DNA of 64,000 nt, taken from Rahnella laticis. GTDB taxonomy: Bacteria; Pseudomonadota; Gammaproteobacteria; Enterobacterales; Enterobacteriaceae. The stretch lies in assembly GCF_015644585.1 (NCBI RefSeq), contig NZ_JADOBI010000001.1, positions 186,001 to 250,000 of the forward strand, given 5' to 3'. Each line of letters starts with the position of its first letter. Positions within the stretch are counted from its first letter, which is position 1. The translations under genes were made by a program, and so were the position numbers. Below the pieces are notes generated by a model. That model saw only the letters and a program-made list of their open reading frames with translations, made no database searches and had not been told where the DNA came from. Shown here one piece after another: positions 9,925-20,159 of the stretch.

Positions 9925-9940
9925 GATGTAACCGTTTTCA
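9925..9940. promoter_or_regulatory. GalS operator before mglB
   Basis: GATGTAACCGTTTTCA fits the gal operator pattern and is placed relative to CRP as in front of galS. Confidence 0.7.
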
Positions 9941-9943
9941 ATC

Positions 9944-9959
9944 TGTGAGAACTTTCACA
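9944..9959. promoter_or_regulatory. CRP site before mglB
   Basis: TGTGAGAACTTTCACA is a perfect TGTGA-N6-TCACA. It lies about 205 bp before the mglB start, implying a long leader, which shows no gene. Confidence 0.85.
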
Positions 9960-10164
9960 GTTTATTAACATCGCGGCCTTTATGATGCATTCGTTTTCAA
10001 CATGATTCACTTTGTGTCCGGCGTTACCGGACTGGTTTCACAGCGAGTCAGGACGTTATAAGTCAAGGATGGCAGGCACCCACAATCATGACGTGGAGCT
10101 GTACTGCTCCCGCAGGGATTTCCGGTGCCAAATTCTGTAACACCCTACATAACCGGAGATACAA

Positions 10165-11163
10165 ATGAATAAAAAGGTTTTCACACTGGCTACTCTGGCT
10201 GCGAGCATGATGTTTGGTTTTGCCGCACACGCTGCTGATACTAAAATCGGTGTCACCATCTATAAATACGATGACAACTTCATGTCCGAAGTCCGCAAAG
10301 CCATCGAGAAAGATGCAAAAGCTTCTCCAGATGTGCAACTGCTGATGAATGACTCGCAAAACAGCCAGTCCACCCAGAACGACCAGGTTGACGTCATGCT
10401 GGCGAAAGGGGTTAAAGCCCTGGCCATTAACCTGGTTGACCCGGCTGCTGCCCCGGTCATTATTGAGAAAGCCCGCGGTGCTGGCATTCCTGTCGTTTTC
10501 TATAACAAAGAACCTTCCCGTAAAGATTTAGACAGCTACGACAAAGCGTATTACGTCGGGACTGACTCTAAAGAGTCTGGCGTTATCCAGGGTGAGCTGA
10601 TTGCTAAACACTGGAAAGCGAACCCGGCCTGGGATCTGAACAAAGACGGCGTGATCCAATATGTGCTGATTAAAGGTGAACCTGGCCATCCGGATGCTGA
10701 AGCGCGTACCAAATACGTCATCAGCACTCTGAATGGTAAAGAAGGCCTGAAAACTGATCAGCTGCAACTCGACACAGCAATGTGGGATACCGCTCAGGCG
10801 AAAGATAAAATGGACGCATGGCTGTCCGGCCCGAACGCTAACAAAATCGAAGTGGTTATCGCCAACAACGATGCAATGGCAATGGGTGCTGTAGAAGCAC
10901 TGAAATCTCATAACAAATCCAGCATTCCTGTATTTGGTGTGGATGCCCTGGCTGAAGCGCTGGCACTGGTGAAATCAGGCGCAATGGCCGGCACCGTGCT
11001 TAACGATGCAAACAACCAGGCGAAAGCCACGTTTGATCTGGCAAAAAATCTGGCGGCCGGTAAACCAGCAGCCGATGGCACTAACTGGAAAATTGAAAAC
11101 AAAGTCGTTCGTATTCCTTACGTCGCAGTAGACAAAGACAACCTGTCTGAGTTTGTGAAATAA
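10165..11163 (+). CDS. mglB: D-galactose/glucose-binding periplasmic protein
   Basis: 332 residues. The signal peptide ([23 protein letters not shown]) is cut before ADTKIG. It captures galactose, glucose or methyl-galactoside in the periplasm, hands it to MglAC, and signals to the Trg chemoreceptor. The calcium-binding loop DLNKDGVIQ is intact, as are sugar-contact segments ([31 protein letters not shown]). First gene of mglBAC; the ribosome site CCGGAGATACA is strong. The 224-bp gap to mglA holds a stable hairpin, which fits a much higher yield of the binding protein. Confidence 0.96.
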   Translation: MNKKVFTLATLAASMMFGFAAHAADTKIGVTIYKYDDNFMSEVRKAIEKDAKASPDVQLLMNDSQNSQSTQNDQVDVMLAKGVKALAINLVDPAAAPVIIEKARGAGIPVVFYNKEPSRKDLDSYDKAYYVGTDSKESGVIQGELIAKHWKANPAWDLNKDGVIQYVLIKGEPGHPDAEARTKYVISTLNGKEGLKTDQLQLDTAMWDTAQAKDKMDAWLSGPNANKIEVVIANNDAMAMGAVEALKSHNKSSIPVFGVDALAEALALVKSGAMAGTVLNDANNQAKATFDLAKNLAAGKPAADGTNWKIENKVVRIPYVAVDKDNLSEFVK

Positions 11164-11299
11164 GAATACGCGGGCAGCAGTAAATACAGACAGCAATAAA
11201 AACAAAGCTAAGCAGTGGCAAAAATAATTGCGGTTAAGCCGTAAATAAAGAGTAAGTGTGATTAGACGTTAATGCTTGTCTGACAGGACGTCATGTCAT

Positions 11300-11333
11300 A
11301 ATGCAGCCGGCAGGTTTGCTTGCCGGTTGCATT
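11300..11333. other. Intercistronic hairpin mglB-mglA
   Basis: AATGCAGCCGGCA pairs with TGCCGGTTGCATT (one mismatch) around an 8-base loop, without a T-run. This suits mRNA 3'-end protection or partial attenuation after mglB rather than full termination. Confidence 0.6.
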
Positions 11334-11387
11334 ACTGACATCAGGTATTAATAACCCGTTTATTTTTATCTTTAGCCAGGTACAACT

Positions 11388-12923
11388 ATGGCCGATATTT
11401 CGCTCTCTGACACAAAAACAGAAAAGCCAGGTGAATTCCTGCTGGAAATGAGCGGTATTAATAAATCATTCCCAGGCGTTAAGGCGTTAGATAATGTGAA
11501 TTTAAAAGTGCGTCCGCATTCCATCCATGCATTAATGGGTGAAAATGGCGCGGGTAAATCCACATTATTAAAATGTCTTTTCGGAATTTACAGTAAAGAC
11601 TCCGGAACTATTCTTTTTCAGGGACAAGAAGTTAATTTTAAAAGCTCAAAAGAAGCGCTTGAGCAAGGCGTGTCGATGGTGCATCAGGAATTAAACCTGG
11701 TGTTGCAACGTACTGTCATGGACAACATGTGGCTGGGTCGTTATCCGACCAAAGGCATTTTTGTTGATCAGGACAAGATGTACAAAGACACCAAAGCCAT
11801 CTTTGACGAACTGGACATTGATATCGACCCGCGCGACAAGGTGGGTAAGCTGTCCGTTTCGCAGATGCAGATGATCGAAATCGCCAAGGCGTTTTCCTAC
11901 AACGCAAAAATCGTCATCATGGACGAACCGACATCTTCCCTGACGGAAAAAGAAGTGAACCATTTGTTCACGATTATCCGTAAGCTGAAAGATCGCGGCT
12001 GCGGAATTGTGTATATCTCTCATAAGATGGAAGAAATCTTCCAGCTGTGTGATGAGATCACCATTCTGCGCGACGGCCAGTGGATTGCCACTCAGCCGCT
12101 CGAAGGCCTCGATATGGACAGAATCATCTCCATGATGGTAGGGCGTTCACTGAGCCAGCGTTTCCCTGATCGCCTGAACAAACCGGGTGAAGTCATCCTT
12201 GAAGTGCGCAATCTGACGTCGCTGCGCCAGCCTTCCATTCGCGATATCTCCTTTGATTTGCATAAAGGCGAAATTCTCGGGATCGCCGGTCTGGTCGGTG
12301 CGAAGCGTACAGACATTGTCGAAACGCTGTTTGGTATCCGTGAGAAAGTCGCCGGAACCATTAAGCTCCACGGCAAAAAAATTAATAATCACAGTGCGAA
12401 TGAAGCCATTAACCATGGCTTTGCGCTGGTGACAGAAGAGCGTCGTTCAACCGGTATTTACGCGTATCTGGATATCGGCTTTAACTCGCTGATTTCCAAT
12501 ATTCGTCAATATAAGAATAAAGCCGGTTTACTGGATACCTCGCGCATGAAAAGCGATACCCAATGGGTTATCGATTCCATGCGGGTGAAAACGCCGGGAC
12601 ATAAAACCAGTATTGGTTCATTGTCTGGCGGGAATCAGCAAAAAGTTATTATCGGGCGCTGGTTATTAACCAATCCTGAAATATTAATGCTGGATGAACC
12701 GACTCGCGGGATTGACGTTGGCGCTAAGTTTGAAATTTACCAGTTAATCACCGAGTTGGCTAAAAAAGAGAAGGGGATCATTATTATCTCCTCTGAAATG
12801 CCTGAGTTGCTGGGTATTACTGACAGAATTTTGGTTATGAGTAATGGACAGGTTGCGGGCATCGTTGATACAAAAACGACTTCGCAGAATGAAATATTAC
12901 GCCTGGCTTCCTTGCATCTCTAA
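11388..12923 (+). CDS. mglA: Galactose/methyl-galactoside import ATP-binding protein
   Basis: 511 residues: two fused ABC ATPase halves, peripheral to the inner membrane, powering MglC. Half 1 has Walker [10 protein letters not shown] (about residue 49), signature LSVSQMQM, and Walker [13 protein letters not shown]. Half 2 has the degenerate A-loop [12 protein letters not shown], signature LSGGNQQKV, and [12 protein letters not shown] weak second Walker A is normal for sugar ATPases of this class. The length equals the family's (506-511). Confidence 0.96.
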   Translation: MADISLSDTKTEKPGEFLLEMSGINKSFPGVKALDNVNLKVRPHSIHALMGENGAGKSTLLKCLFGIYSKDSGTILFQGQEVNFKSSKEALEQGVSMVHQELNLVLQRTVMDNMWLGRYPTKGIFVDQDKMYKDTKAIFDELDIDIDPRDKVGKLSVSQMQMIEIAKAFSYNAKIVIMDEPTSSLTEKEVNHLFTIIRKLKDRGCGIVYISHKMEEIFQLCDEITILRDGQWIATQPLEGLDMDRIISMMVGRSLSQRFPDRLNKPGEVILEVRNLTSLRQPSIRDISFDLHKGEILGIAGLVGAKRTDIVETLFGIREKVAGTIKLHGKKINNHSANEAINHGFALVTEERRSTGIYAYLDIGFNSLISNIRQYKNKAGLLDTSRMKSDTQWVIDSMRVKTPGHKTSIGSLSGGNQQKVIIGRWLLTNPEILMLDEPTRGIDVGAKFEIYQLITELAKKEKGIIIISSEMPELLGITDRILVMSNGQVAGIVDTKTTSQNEILRLASLHL

Positions 12924-12941
12924 TTTTTAAGGGTTCTTATT

Positions 12942-13952
12942 ATGAAAGCATTAAATAAGAAAAGTGTGCTCACTTATTTAAAAGAGGGCGGGATTTATGT
13001 GGTATTGCTGGTTTTACTGGCAATTATTATCATTCAGGATCCAAGCTTCCTCAGTCTGGTCAACTTAAGTAACATTCTGACCCAGTCCTCCGTGCGCGTT
13101 ATTATCGCGCTGGGCGTGGCAGGGCTTATCGTCACACAGGGTACTGACCTGTCAGCCGGACGTCAGGTGGGCTTAGCGGCGGTTGTTGCAGCCACCATGT
13201 TGCAGGCGATGGATAACGTCAACAAGGTCTTCCCGCATCTCGAAGTTGTGCCAATTCCGCTGGTTATTCTGACCGTGTGTATTGTTGGCGCGTTAATTGG
13301 TTTGCTGAACGGTATTATCATTGCTTACCTGAACGTGACGCCGTTTATCACCACGCTGGGTACGATGATTATCGTCTACGGGATTAACTCCCTGTATTAC
13401 GATTATGTCGGCTCATCACCGGTGGCGGGTTTTGACCCGGGCTTCTCACAATTCGCACAAGGGTTTATTCACCTGGGCGGCCTGAAGCTTTCTTACATCA
13501 CATTCTATGCGCTGATTGCTATCGCCTTTGTCTGGGTACTGTGGAACAAAACCCGCTTCGGCAAAAACATCTTTGCTATCGGTGGTAACCCGGAAGCTGC
13601 GAAAGTTTCAGGCGTAAACGTTCCGTTAAACCTGATCATGATTTACGCGTTGTCCGGTGTGTTCTACGCATTCGGTGGTTTGCTGGAAGCAGGGCGTATC
13701 GGCAGTGCAACGAACAACCTCGGCTTTATGTACGAACTCGATGCCATCGCAGCCTGCGTGGTCGGCGGCGTGTCATTCGCCGGTGGCGTGGGTTCTGTGG
13801 CAGGTGTGGTGACCGGTGTACTGATCTTCACCGTCATCAACTACGGCCTGACCTACATCGGCGTGAACCCTTACTGGCAGTACATCATCAAAGGCAGCAT
13901 CATCATCTTCGCGGTGGCTCTGGACTCTTTGAAATACGCTAAGAAGAAGTAA
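12942..13952 (+). CDS. mglC: Galactose/methyl-galactoside permease
   Basis: 336 residues, about 8-10 membrane segments, BPD_transp_2 family like RbsC. The characteristic loops GLIVTQGTDLSAGRQVGL, IAYLNVTPFITTLGTM and GRIGSATNNLGFMYELDAIAACVVGG are intact. It forms the channel of the galactose importer. The gene starts 18 bases after mglA and is the last of the operon; a clear terminator follows. Confidence 0.96.
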   Translation: MKALNKKSVLTYLKEGGIYVVLLVLLAIIIIQDPSFLSLVNLSNILTQSSVRVIIALGVAGLIVTQGTDLSAGRQVGLAAVVAATMLQAMDNVNKVFPHLEVVPIPLVILTVCIVGALIGLLNGIIIAYLNVTPFITTLGTMIIVYGINSLYYDYVGSSPVAGFDPGFSQFAQGFIHLGGLKLSYITFYALIAIAFVWVLWNKTRFGKNIFAIGGNPEAAKVSGVNVPLNLIMIYALSGVFYAFGGLLEAGRIGSATNNLGFMYELDAIAACVVGGVSFAGGVGSVAGVVTGVLIFTVINYGLTYIGVNPYWQYIIKGSIIIFAVALDSLKYAKKK

Positions 13953-13987
13953 TGTACTGACAGACTTTAGCTTAATTTTTTAAAGAG

Positions 13988-14019
13988 AAGCCCCTAATTT
14001 TGTTGGGGGCTTTTATTTT
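13988..14019 (+). terminator. Terminator of mglBAC
   Basis: AAGCCCC / GGGGCTT stem with an 11-base loop and a T-rich tail (TTTTATTTT). Confidence 0.85.
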
Positions 14020-14045
14020 GATTGGTGATAGTGAGAAAATTAAAA

Positions 14046-14624
14046 CTAACGCGTTGCAGAAATTTTAAACGAACTAATGAAAGCATCATAAATAACCTTT
14101 TTCTCAGGATATTTTAATTTAGGTACAATCATCGTTATTTCACTGTCAATCATATCACCTGCCTTGGGGTAGGATAACGCAGTATTAATAACAACTATAT
14201 CCTCTCCTTTGGTTATTATTCTGTTAATAGATTGCCAGCCTGATATATTTTTAATTTTGATGCGATGTGATGAATGCGGTCGGGCTGGTTTATCTTCAGC
14301 ATTGACCCTTACGTGAATATCAAAAACAATACACGCACTTGAACTATCAGCTTTTTCAAGGAAAATGGTAAATCCGTGAAATGGTGCATCTTCTGCAACG
14401 CCTCCCCATCCTATGAGCCCTTTGGGAATCACCAGTGACATAGAGTAATCATCATTAGTGACGCTTCCTTTATATGCATTTCCGACGTTTTTACGTACGA
14501 GAGTCACGCTTTCACAATTACTTATACTTGATTTCTCGAGTGCAACTTCAGAAGCATTTGCCAGAGGCATAAATATCTGTGTAGTTGCATAAAATAGAGT
14601 TGCACTAAAAAGTGATGTAGTCAT
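14046..14624 (-). CDS. Putative periplasmic immunity protein of the Rhs toxin
   Basis: 192 residues from ATG 14624, whose A is also the last base of the Rhs stop codon (TGATG overlap), so it is translated by coupling. The N-terminus is a signal peptide (MTTSLFSATLFY...MPLANA, likely cut before SE). The mature part is small, beta-rich in appearance, with two cysteines (SNCES, SSACIV) that could pair in the periplasm. I recognise no domain. Position directly behind a toxin tail, export, AT-rich composition and matching size all point to an immunity protein guarding cell-wall targets in the periplasm. This is an inference; no homology to a named immunity family is claimed. Confidence 0.6.
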   Translation of the reverse strand: MTTSLFSATLFYATTQIFMPLANASEVALEKSSISNCESVTLVRKNVGNAYKGSVTNDDYSMSLVIPKGLIGWGGVAEDAPFHGFTIFLEKADSSSACIVFDIHVRVNAEDKPARPHSSHRIKIKNISGWQSINRIITKGEDIVVINTALSYPKAGDMIDSEITMIVPKLKYPEKKVIYDAFISSFKISATR

Positions 14625-17600
14625 CAAAATTCAACTCCACAATCTGCTGTGGCTTTTAATAATTGTTTATATCTTGCTGCTAATTCATTCGGATATTTCG
14701 GATTTGAATTGTACATATGATGCGGGTTGCAAGTTAAGCTTTTAGCATATTCCTGTATGGTTTCTGGTCTTTTATCCAAATAAGGACCCCAGTTTTTCTC
14801 CCAGGCTGAGGCTGATGCATCTAAACTTGGGTATGCAATGTTATTCCCACCCGCTTTTGTCATGCCGAAAATATTATTTAGTGGTTTGCCATTACTTGAG
14901 CTATTTGTCCCATAAACATGATTCATGTCCCATCCGCTTTCTTGTAGCGCAGAAGACATTATGAAAAGAGGATTTACATTCAAATTTTTGCCCATTTTCT
15001 TGAAGATGTTTGTTATTTCTGGCTGCATTATAGCTTTTTTACATTTGGGATTATCTGATGATTGAGGGCTTAGTCCTATACTATCAAATTCACTAATAGG
15101 TTTATTTTCAGCATAGATATATCCATTTATTCCCCCTCTCAACCCAATTGGATCCTGCGTAATATACCGCCCCAGCGCCGGGTCATAATAACGGTGGCGG
15201 TTATAATGCAGCCCCGATTCTTCGTCGACATGCTGCCCCTGCATTCTTATGGGCTGGCGCAGTTTGTACGGGTTGAAAATATCTACTGCGTTGCCCCAGA
15301 CGTCTGAAATTGCGTCCCATTCCACCTTGCCGGTTTTGTGATTAATCAGCGCCACCGGCGTGCCGAGGTGGTCGCAGTGGTACAGGTGCAGTTTGAGTTT
15401 ACCGGCTTCCGGCAGGGGTTCAATCCATGGCGCGAGGCTTTCGGTTTTCAGGCCCACAGAGTCCAGCCACTGAAGATGAGCTTCGCTGACGTCGTTACGG
15501 CGGATTTCCTTTTCGATATCATTAAAGCGCAGATGGATGTCGCCGGGGAACGGGCTGCCGGCGTCTTCTTCGAGCTTTTCCGCCAGCGTGCGGTGGCTGT
15601 CTTCCATCCGTGCGTGCTCCGCGCGCAGCAGCGGGACGAAGCTGCCCGGGTGATAAATGGTGTGCAGCTGGGTGTCGCGGTTCTCGGTCAGCACCAGGCG
15701 GTCGCCGTCCCAGCCGAACCAGGTGTTCTGCGTTTGCGTTTCGCCGGATTGCGGGTTTATCTGGCTGACGTGTTTGCCCACCCGTCGCCCCAAAGGGTCG
15801 TAGATATAACGTGCCCGCATCAGCGTCTGGCCGTCCTCTTCCGTTGTCAGGCGCGTCAGGCGGTGCGCCTGGTCGTAAGCCATGCGGGTAACCGCTCCGC
15901 CGCCGTGCGGGGTGTGCATCCGGCCCGCGTGGAACGGGCATTTTTCCGTCAGGTTGCCATACCGGTCGTATTTATAAAGGTAGCGTTCATCGCGCTGCAC
16001 GCGGTTGTGGTACCAGACCGGCCGCGCGTCTTCCGGCGGAACGTTCAGGTCGTGGTGCGTGACGCTGCGGTTGCCGGCGGGGTCGGTCAGGGTGGCGAGA
16101 AAGCCGTCGGGGGAGCTGACGCTTTGAAGCCGTCCGGCTGGTGTGTAGGCATAGTGATGGTCGCCAAGGCCGGTGGTCATCTTCGTCATCTGCCCGGCGG
16201 TATTGTAATGATAATCGCGCATCAGGTTCGGGTGGCCGACGTCAGGCGTCTTCTGGCCGGCGAGTTGTCCGGTCAGCGAATAGGCGTTTTCGCTCTGCCA
16301 GTTCTGGCTGAACCGGCGGGTGGTTTCGCGGTGCAGCCTGTCGCGGCTGAGTTCCAGCACCACGTCGTGCCCGAGCTTCACGCCCAGCAGGTGGCCCGGG
16401 CCGTAGGTCTGCCAGTGGATTTCCGGCAGGCCGTCGTAGCGGACAGCGGTTTCGAACCCGCGCGGGTCGAACTGGTGGCGGACGGTGTGCTGCCACAGCA
16501 AATCGCCGTGCGCGTTGCGGATAATCTGCCGCTCGCCGGTCAGGCTATCGTTGTCGTCGTACTGAAAGCGCACGGTGACCAGATGGGTTTCGCTGCGGTG
16601 GGCGGTTTCGTTGACGCGTCCGGCGGCGTCGTACTGCCACAGCACCTCGTCCGGACCGTCGTCCGTGTCCGGCCGCTGCTGGCGGATAAGCTGGCCGTCC
16701 TCGTCGTAGTGCCAGTGCATAACAAGCCCGGCGTCGTCGCTGCGGATAAGCTGTCCTGATAAGTCGTACTGATAATTTTGCACGCGCCCGTCGAAGCCGG
16801 TTTCCTGAGTCAGGCGGTCCATGACGTCGTAGCTGAAATGCGTCTCCGCGCCGTTTTCATTCGTCAGCCGCACCAGCCTGCCCGCGCTGTCAAATCCGGT
16901 TTGCCGCGTGAGCCCGCCTTCGGTCTGCGAGGTCGGGTTACCGCGCTCATCGTAAGTCTGCCTGGACTGCGTGCCGTCCGGTCGGGTGACGGTGATGACG
17001 TCGCCCGCGGCGTTGTACTCCCGGCGCGTTCTGGCTCCGGCGCTGTCCTCACGGGTAATGCGCCTGCCGCGCGCGTCGTACGCAAAACGGGTTTTCATCC
17101 CTTCTTCGTGCAGGATTTCAACCGGCTGACCGTCGCGGTTGTAGCGGTAAACTGTTTTGAAACCGGAACAGTCGGTAAAACTTTCCAGCAGCCCCGATGC
17201 GTTCCACTCCAGCGTCTGCCGTCCGCCTGCCGCGTCTTCGGTGGCGCAGGGCTGTGCACTTTTATCATCTGCATAATGATAGCGGCGGGTCTGGTTCAGG
17301 GCGTCGGTCTCAGCCGTCAGGCGGCCTGAAGAATCGTAGTCTTTACGTATCTGACGTCCGTCGGGCGCGGTGGCCGAAATCAGCTGCCCGGCGCGGTTAT
17401 AGCTGAACCGGCTGCGCTTTTCGCCGCCGGGGTGGACGATTTCGGTCAGGTCGCCGCTGGCCGGATTGAGATGAAATTCGGTGGTACGCCCGGCGGTATC
17501 AGTCTGCGAGGTCAGGCCGCCGCGGCTGTCGAAGATGCTTTGTACACAACTGCCGTCGGCGTTGTCGAGCCTGACCACGCGCCGCAATCCCCGCTCGCCC

Positions 17601-18748
17601 TCAAAATGATACACGCGCAGCCGCCCGAGGCTGTCGGTGACGCGTGTCTGGTGCGTACTGTATTCAAACTGATAGCCCAGGCCGCCCGGGTTGACCTGCG
17701 AAACAACCCTGCCGGACGCGTCGTACACGTAGCGCGTGGCCGGACGTCCGGCGTAGCGGTGAGCGACCATCAGCCCGGTGCCGGCAGGTTCCGGATGCCA
17801 GTCAAACTGGCGGACAGTTTCACCGGCGCGGTCATAAACGGTTTTCAGCTCGCCGCGCGGGGTGTAGTCGTAGCGGGCCAGCGGTTTTGGCGGCAAATCC
17901 GGAAACGCCGCATCCTTCGTCAGCCAGACGGCGGAAAGCCGCACGCCACAATCAGGACCCCAGGCTGTATTCAGGACGGGTTTGAAATCCCGCAGCGTGA
18001 CTAATTCAAGGCGAAAACGCCGCCCGCCGCTGTCGGTGACGCCGGTAATCTGTCCGGCAAATTCGCCTTCTTCATCGCGGTGATAATTAAGCTGATTGCC
18101 GAAACGGTCGGACAAACCCAAAAGCACACGCGACGATGGCAGCGGACGCGGCAGCACGTCTTCAGCGGTCGCGGGTAGCTGCACGCAGCCCAAAATCCAC
18201 CAGGGGCCGGTGGCGTCATTGGCCACGAAATAAGAGTGCGGGCTGTTGCGCAGTGCTTCCGGCAGGGCCTGCCAGAGCGGACTGAGCGGATGATTATCGG
18301 GCTGCTTACCGGTGCCGCCGCGCGCCAGCCAGAGTTTTTCGCTGTGGCTGAAGGCAATCTGGCCGGGCGGAAGCAGGTGAAAATGAATGCTGCGCCTGGA
18401 ATTGTCGTTAAGGATAAGTTCGTCAGCACGGATTTGCAGGCGGATATCCGCCGCCGCCGACCAGCCGGGGCCGAACATGCCGACCGGCGCGGGCGTGCCG
18501 GTTTTGTAACTGCTGTAGCTGCGCGAAAGCACAAAGGGCAGCAGCGCGGGCAGTGCGATATCGGTCTCGCCGGGCAGAACTTTGGCACCGAGCGACGGGT
18601 TCACGGGGCTGCCTTCCACCACGCCGCCGGGACAGACGGAACATGCCACGCCGGTGGGCGCACCAATCATCACGCCCAGCGAGCCCTGAACAACCGGGCC
18701 GCCAATGGCGGTCATATCATGCTGACGTGCAGCGGGAAATCCGGTCAT
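14624..18748 (-). CDS. Rhs polymorphic toxin: PAAR start, glucosaminidase-like tail
   Basis: 1374 residues. Residues 1-60 form a PAAR-type tip (FPAARQHDMTAIGG, then GAPTGVACSVCPGG) with no preceding membrane segment. DUF6531-like (LGAKVLPGETDIALP) and many YD/Rhs repeats follow (YDASGRV, YDERGNPTSQ, and so on). The core ends at YYDPALGRYITQDPIGLRGG (about 1185-1206). The variable tail starts after FDSIGL (about 1226) and is clearly more AT-rich than the GC-rich core. The tail has the pattern of glucosaminidase/FlgJ-type domains (PF01832): SALQESGWD with a candidate catalytic Glu near 1270, NNIFGMTKAGG, FYPSLDASASAWEKNW-like, AARYKQLLKA. It therefore probably cuts peptidoglycan after delivery by a type VI spike. 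No vgrG, eag or other T6SS gene is nearby, so it is an orphan locus. The start has AGGA 8 bases upstream. Confidence 0.85.
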   Translation of the reverse strand: MTGFPAARQHDMTAIGGPVVQGSLGVMIGAPTGVACSVCPGGVVEGSPVNPSLGAKVLPGETDIALPALLPFVLSRSYSSYKTGTPAPVGMFGPGWSAAADIRLQIRADELILNDNSRRSIHFHLLPPGQIAFSHSEKLWLARGGTGKQPDNHPLSPLWQALPEALRNSPHSYFVANDATGPWWILGCVQLPATAEDVLPRPLPSSRVLLGLSDRFGNQLNYHRDEEGEFAGQITGVTDSGGRRFRLELVTLRDFKPVLNTAWGPDCGVRLSAVWLTKDAAFPDLPPKPLARYDYTPRGELKTVYDRAGETVRQFDWHPEPAGTGLMVAHRYAGRPATRYVYDASGRVVSQVNPGGLGYQFEYSTHQTRVTDSLGRLRVYHFEGERGLRRVVRLDNADGSCVQSIFDSRGGLTSQTDTAGRTTEFHLNPASGDLTEIVHPGGEKRSRFSYNRAGQLISATAPDGRQIRKDYDSSGRLTAETDALNQTRRYHYADDKSAQPCATEDAAGGRQTLEWNASGLLESFTDCSGFKTVYRYNRDGQPVEILHEEGMKTRFAYDARGRRITREDSAGARTRREYNAAGDVITVTRPDGTQSRQTYDERGNPTSQTEGGLTRQTGFDSAGRLVRLTNENGAETHFSYDVMDRLTQETGFDGRVQNYQYDLSGQLIRSDDAGLVMHWHYDEDGQLIRQQRPDTDDGPDEVLWQYDAAGRVNETAHRSETHLVTVRFQYDDNDSLTGERQIIRNAHGDLLWQHTVRHQFDPRGFETAVRYDGLPEIHWQTYGPGHLLGVKLGHDVVLELSRDRLHRETTRRFSQNWQSENAYSLTGQLAGQKTPDVGHPNLMRDYHYNTAGQMTKMTTGLGDHHYAYTPAGRLQSVSSPDGFLATLTDPAGNRSVTHHDLNVPPEDARPVWYHNRVQRDERYLYKYDRYGNLTEKCPFHAGRMHTPHGGGAVTRMAYDQAHRLTRLTTEEDGQTLMRARYIYDPLGRRVGKHVSQINPQSGETQTQNTWFGWDGDRLVLTENRDTQLHTIYHPGSFVPLLRAEHARMEDSHRTLAEKLEEDAGSPFPGDIHLRFNDIEKEIRRNDVSEAHLQWLDSVGLKTESLAPWIEPLPEAGKLKLHLYHCDHLGTPVALINHKTGKVEWDAISDVWGNAVDIFNPYKLRQPIRMQGQHVDEESGLHYNRHRYYDPALGRYITQDPIGLRGGINGYIYAENKPISEFDSIGLSPQSSDNPKCKKAIMQPEITNIFKKMGKNLNVNPLFIMSSALQESGWDMNHVYGTNSSSNGKPLNNIFGMTKAGGNNIAYPSLDASASAWEKNWGPYLDKRPETIQEYAKSLTCNPHHMYNSNPKYPNELAARYKQLLKATADCGVEF

Positions 18749-19025
18749 GGAGTAAATCCTTTTGGGTAAAGCGTCCGAGAAATGATTGATTTGAAGATGG
18801 GGTATTTATTGTTTTATTCATCAAATAAATACAACTAAATCAAAGTGATAAATTGAAATGAGAAGGTAGGGATTAATAAGAGAAGATGCTGAGAGGAGGA
18901 TCACAAAGAATTAAGGATTTAGCAGGGGTTAACTATTAGCTGCAGCAGAGGGCTGTAGAATTTAGGTATGGAACCACTGATCTACACGATGAAAAACCAG
19001 CGGAATAAATGAAATCTTCATCCCC

Positions 19026-19940
<915 letters not shown>

Positions 19941-20089
19941 TTATGATCGAATTGAAATCGGATCCAAGGCTACTTTACCTGTTTAGGGGACGCAATACGT
20001 TGGACTCTGTATCCACCGGCATCGCGGGTTTTTTCAGCACTTTTCAGTGAATTACTGTCTGATTTGCGCGAAGGGCTGCAATTTAAGTG

Positions 20090-20120
20090 AAAAAAAAAGA
20101 CCAATGCGCGGGCATTGGTC
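20090..20120 (-). terminator. Terminator of maeA
   Basis: Perfect 9-bp stem GACCAATGC / GCATTGGTC with a 4-base loop; on the minus strand it is followed by nine or more T. It lies 40 bases after the maeA stop. Confidence 0.9.
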
Positions 20121-20159
20121 TGGATCATGGTCAGTCTGATTCTTCCGGATAATGCGGGA

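Noticed and set aside
15338-16759. 473-codon open frame opposite the rhs gene
   Set aside because: Arises from the GC-rich codon pattern of the Rhs repeats on the other strand; no domain or start signal.
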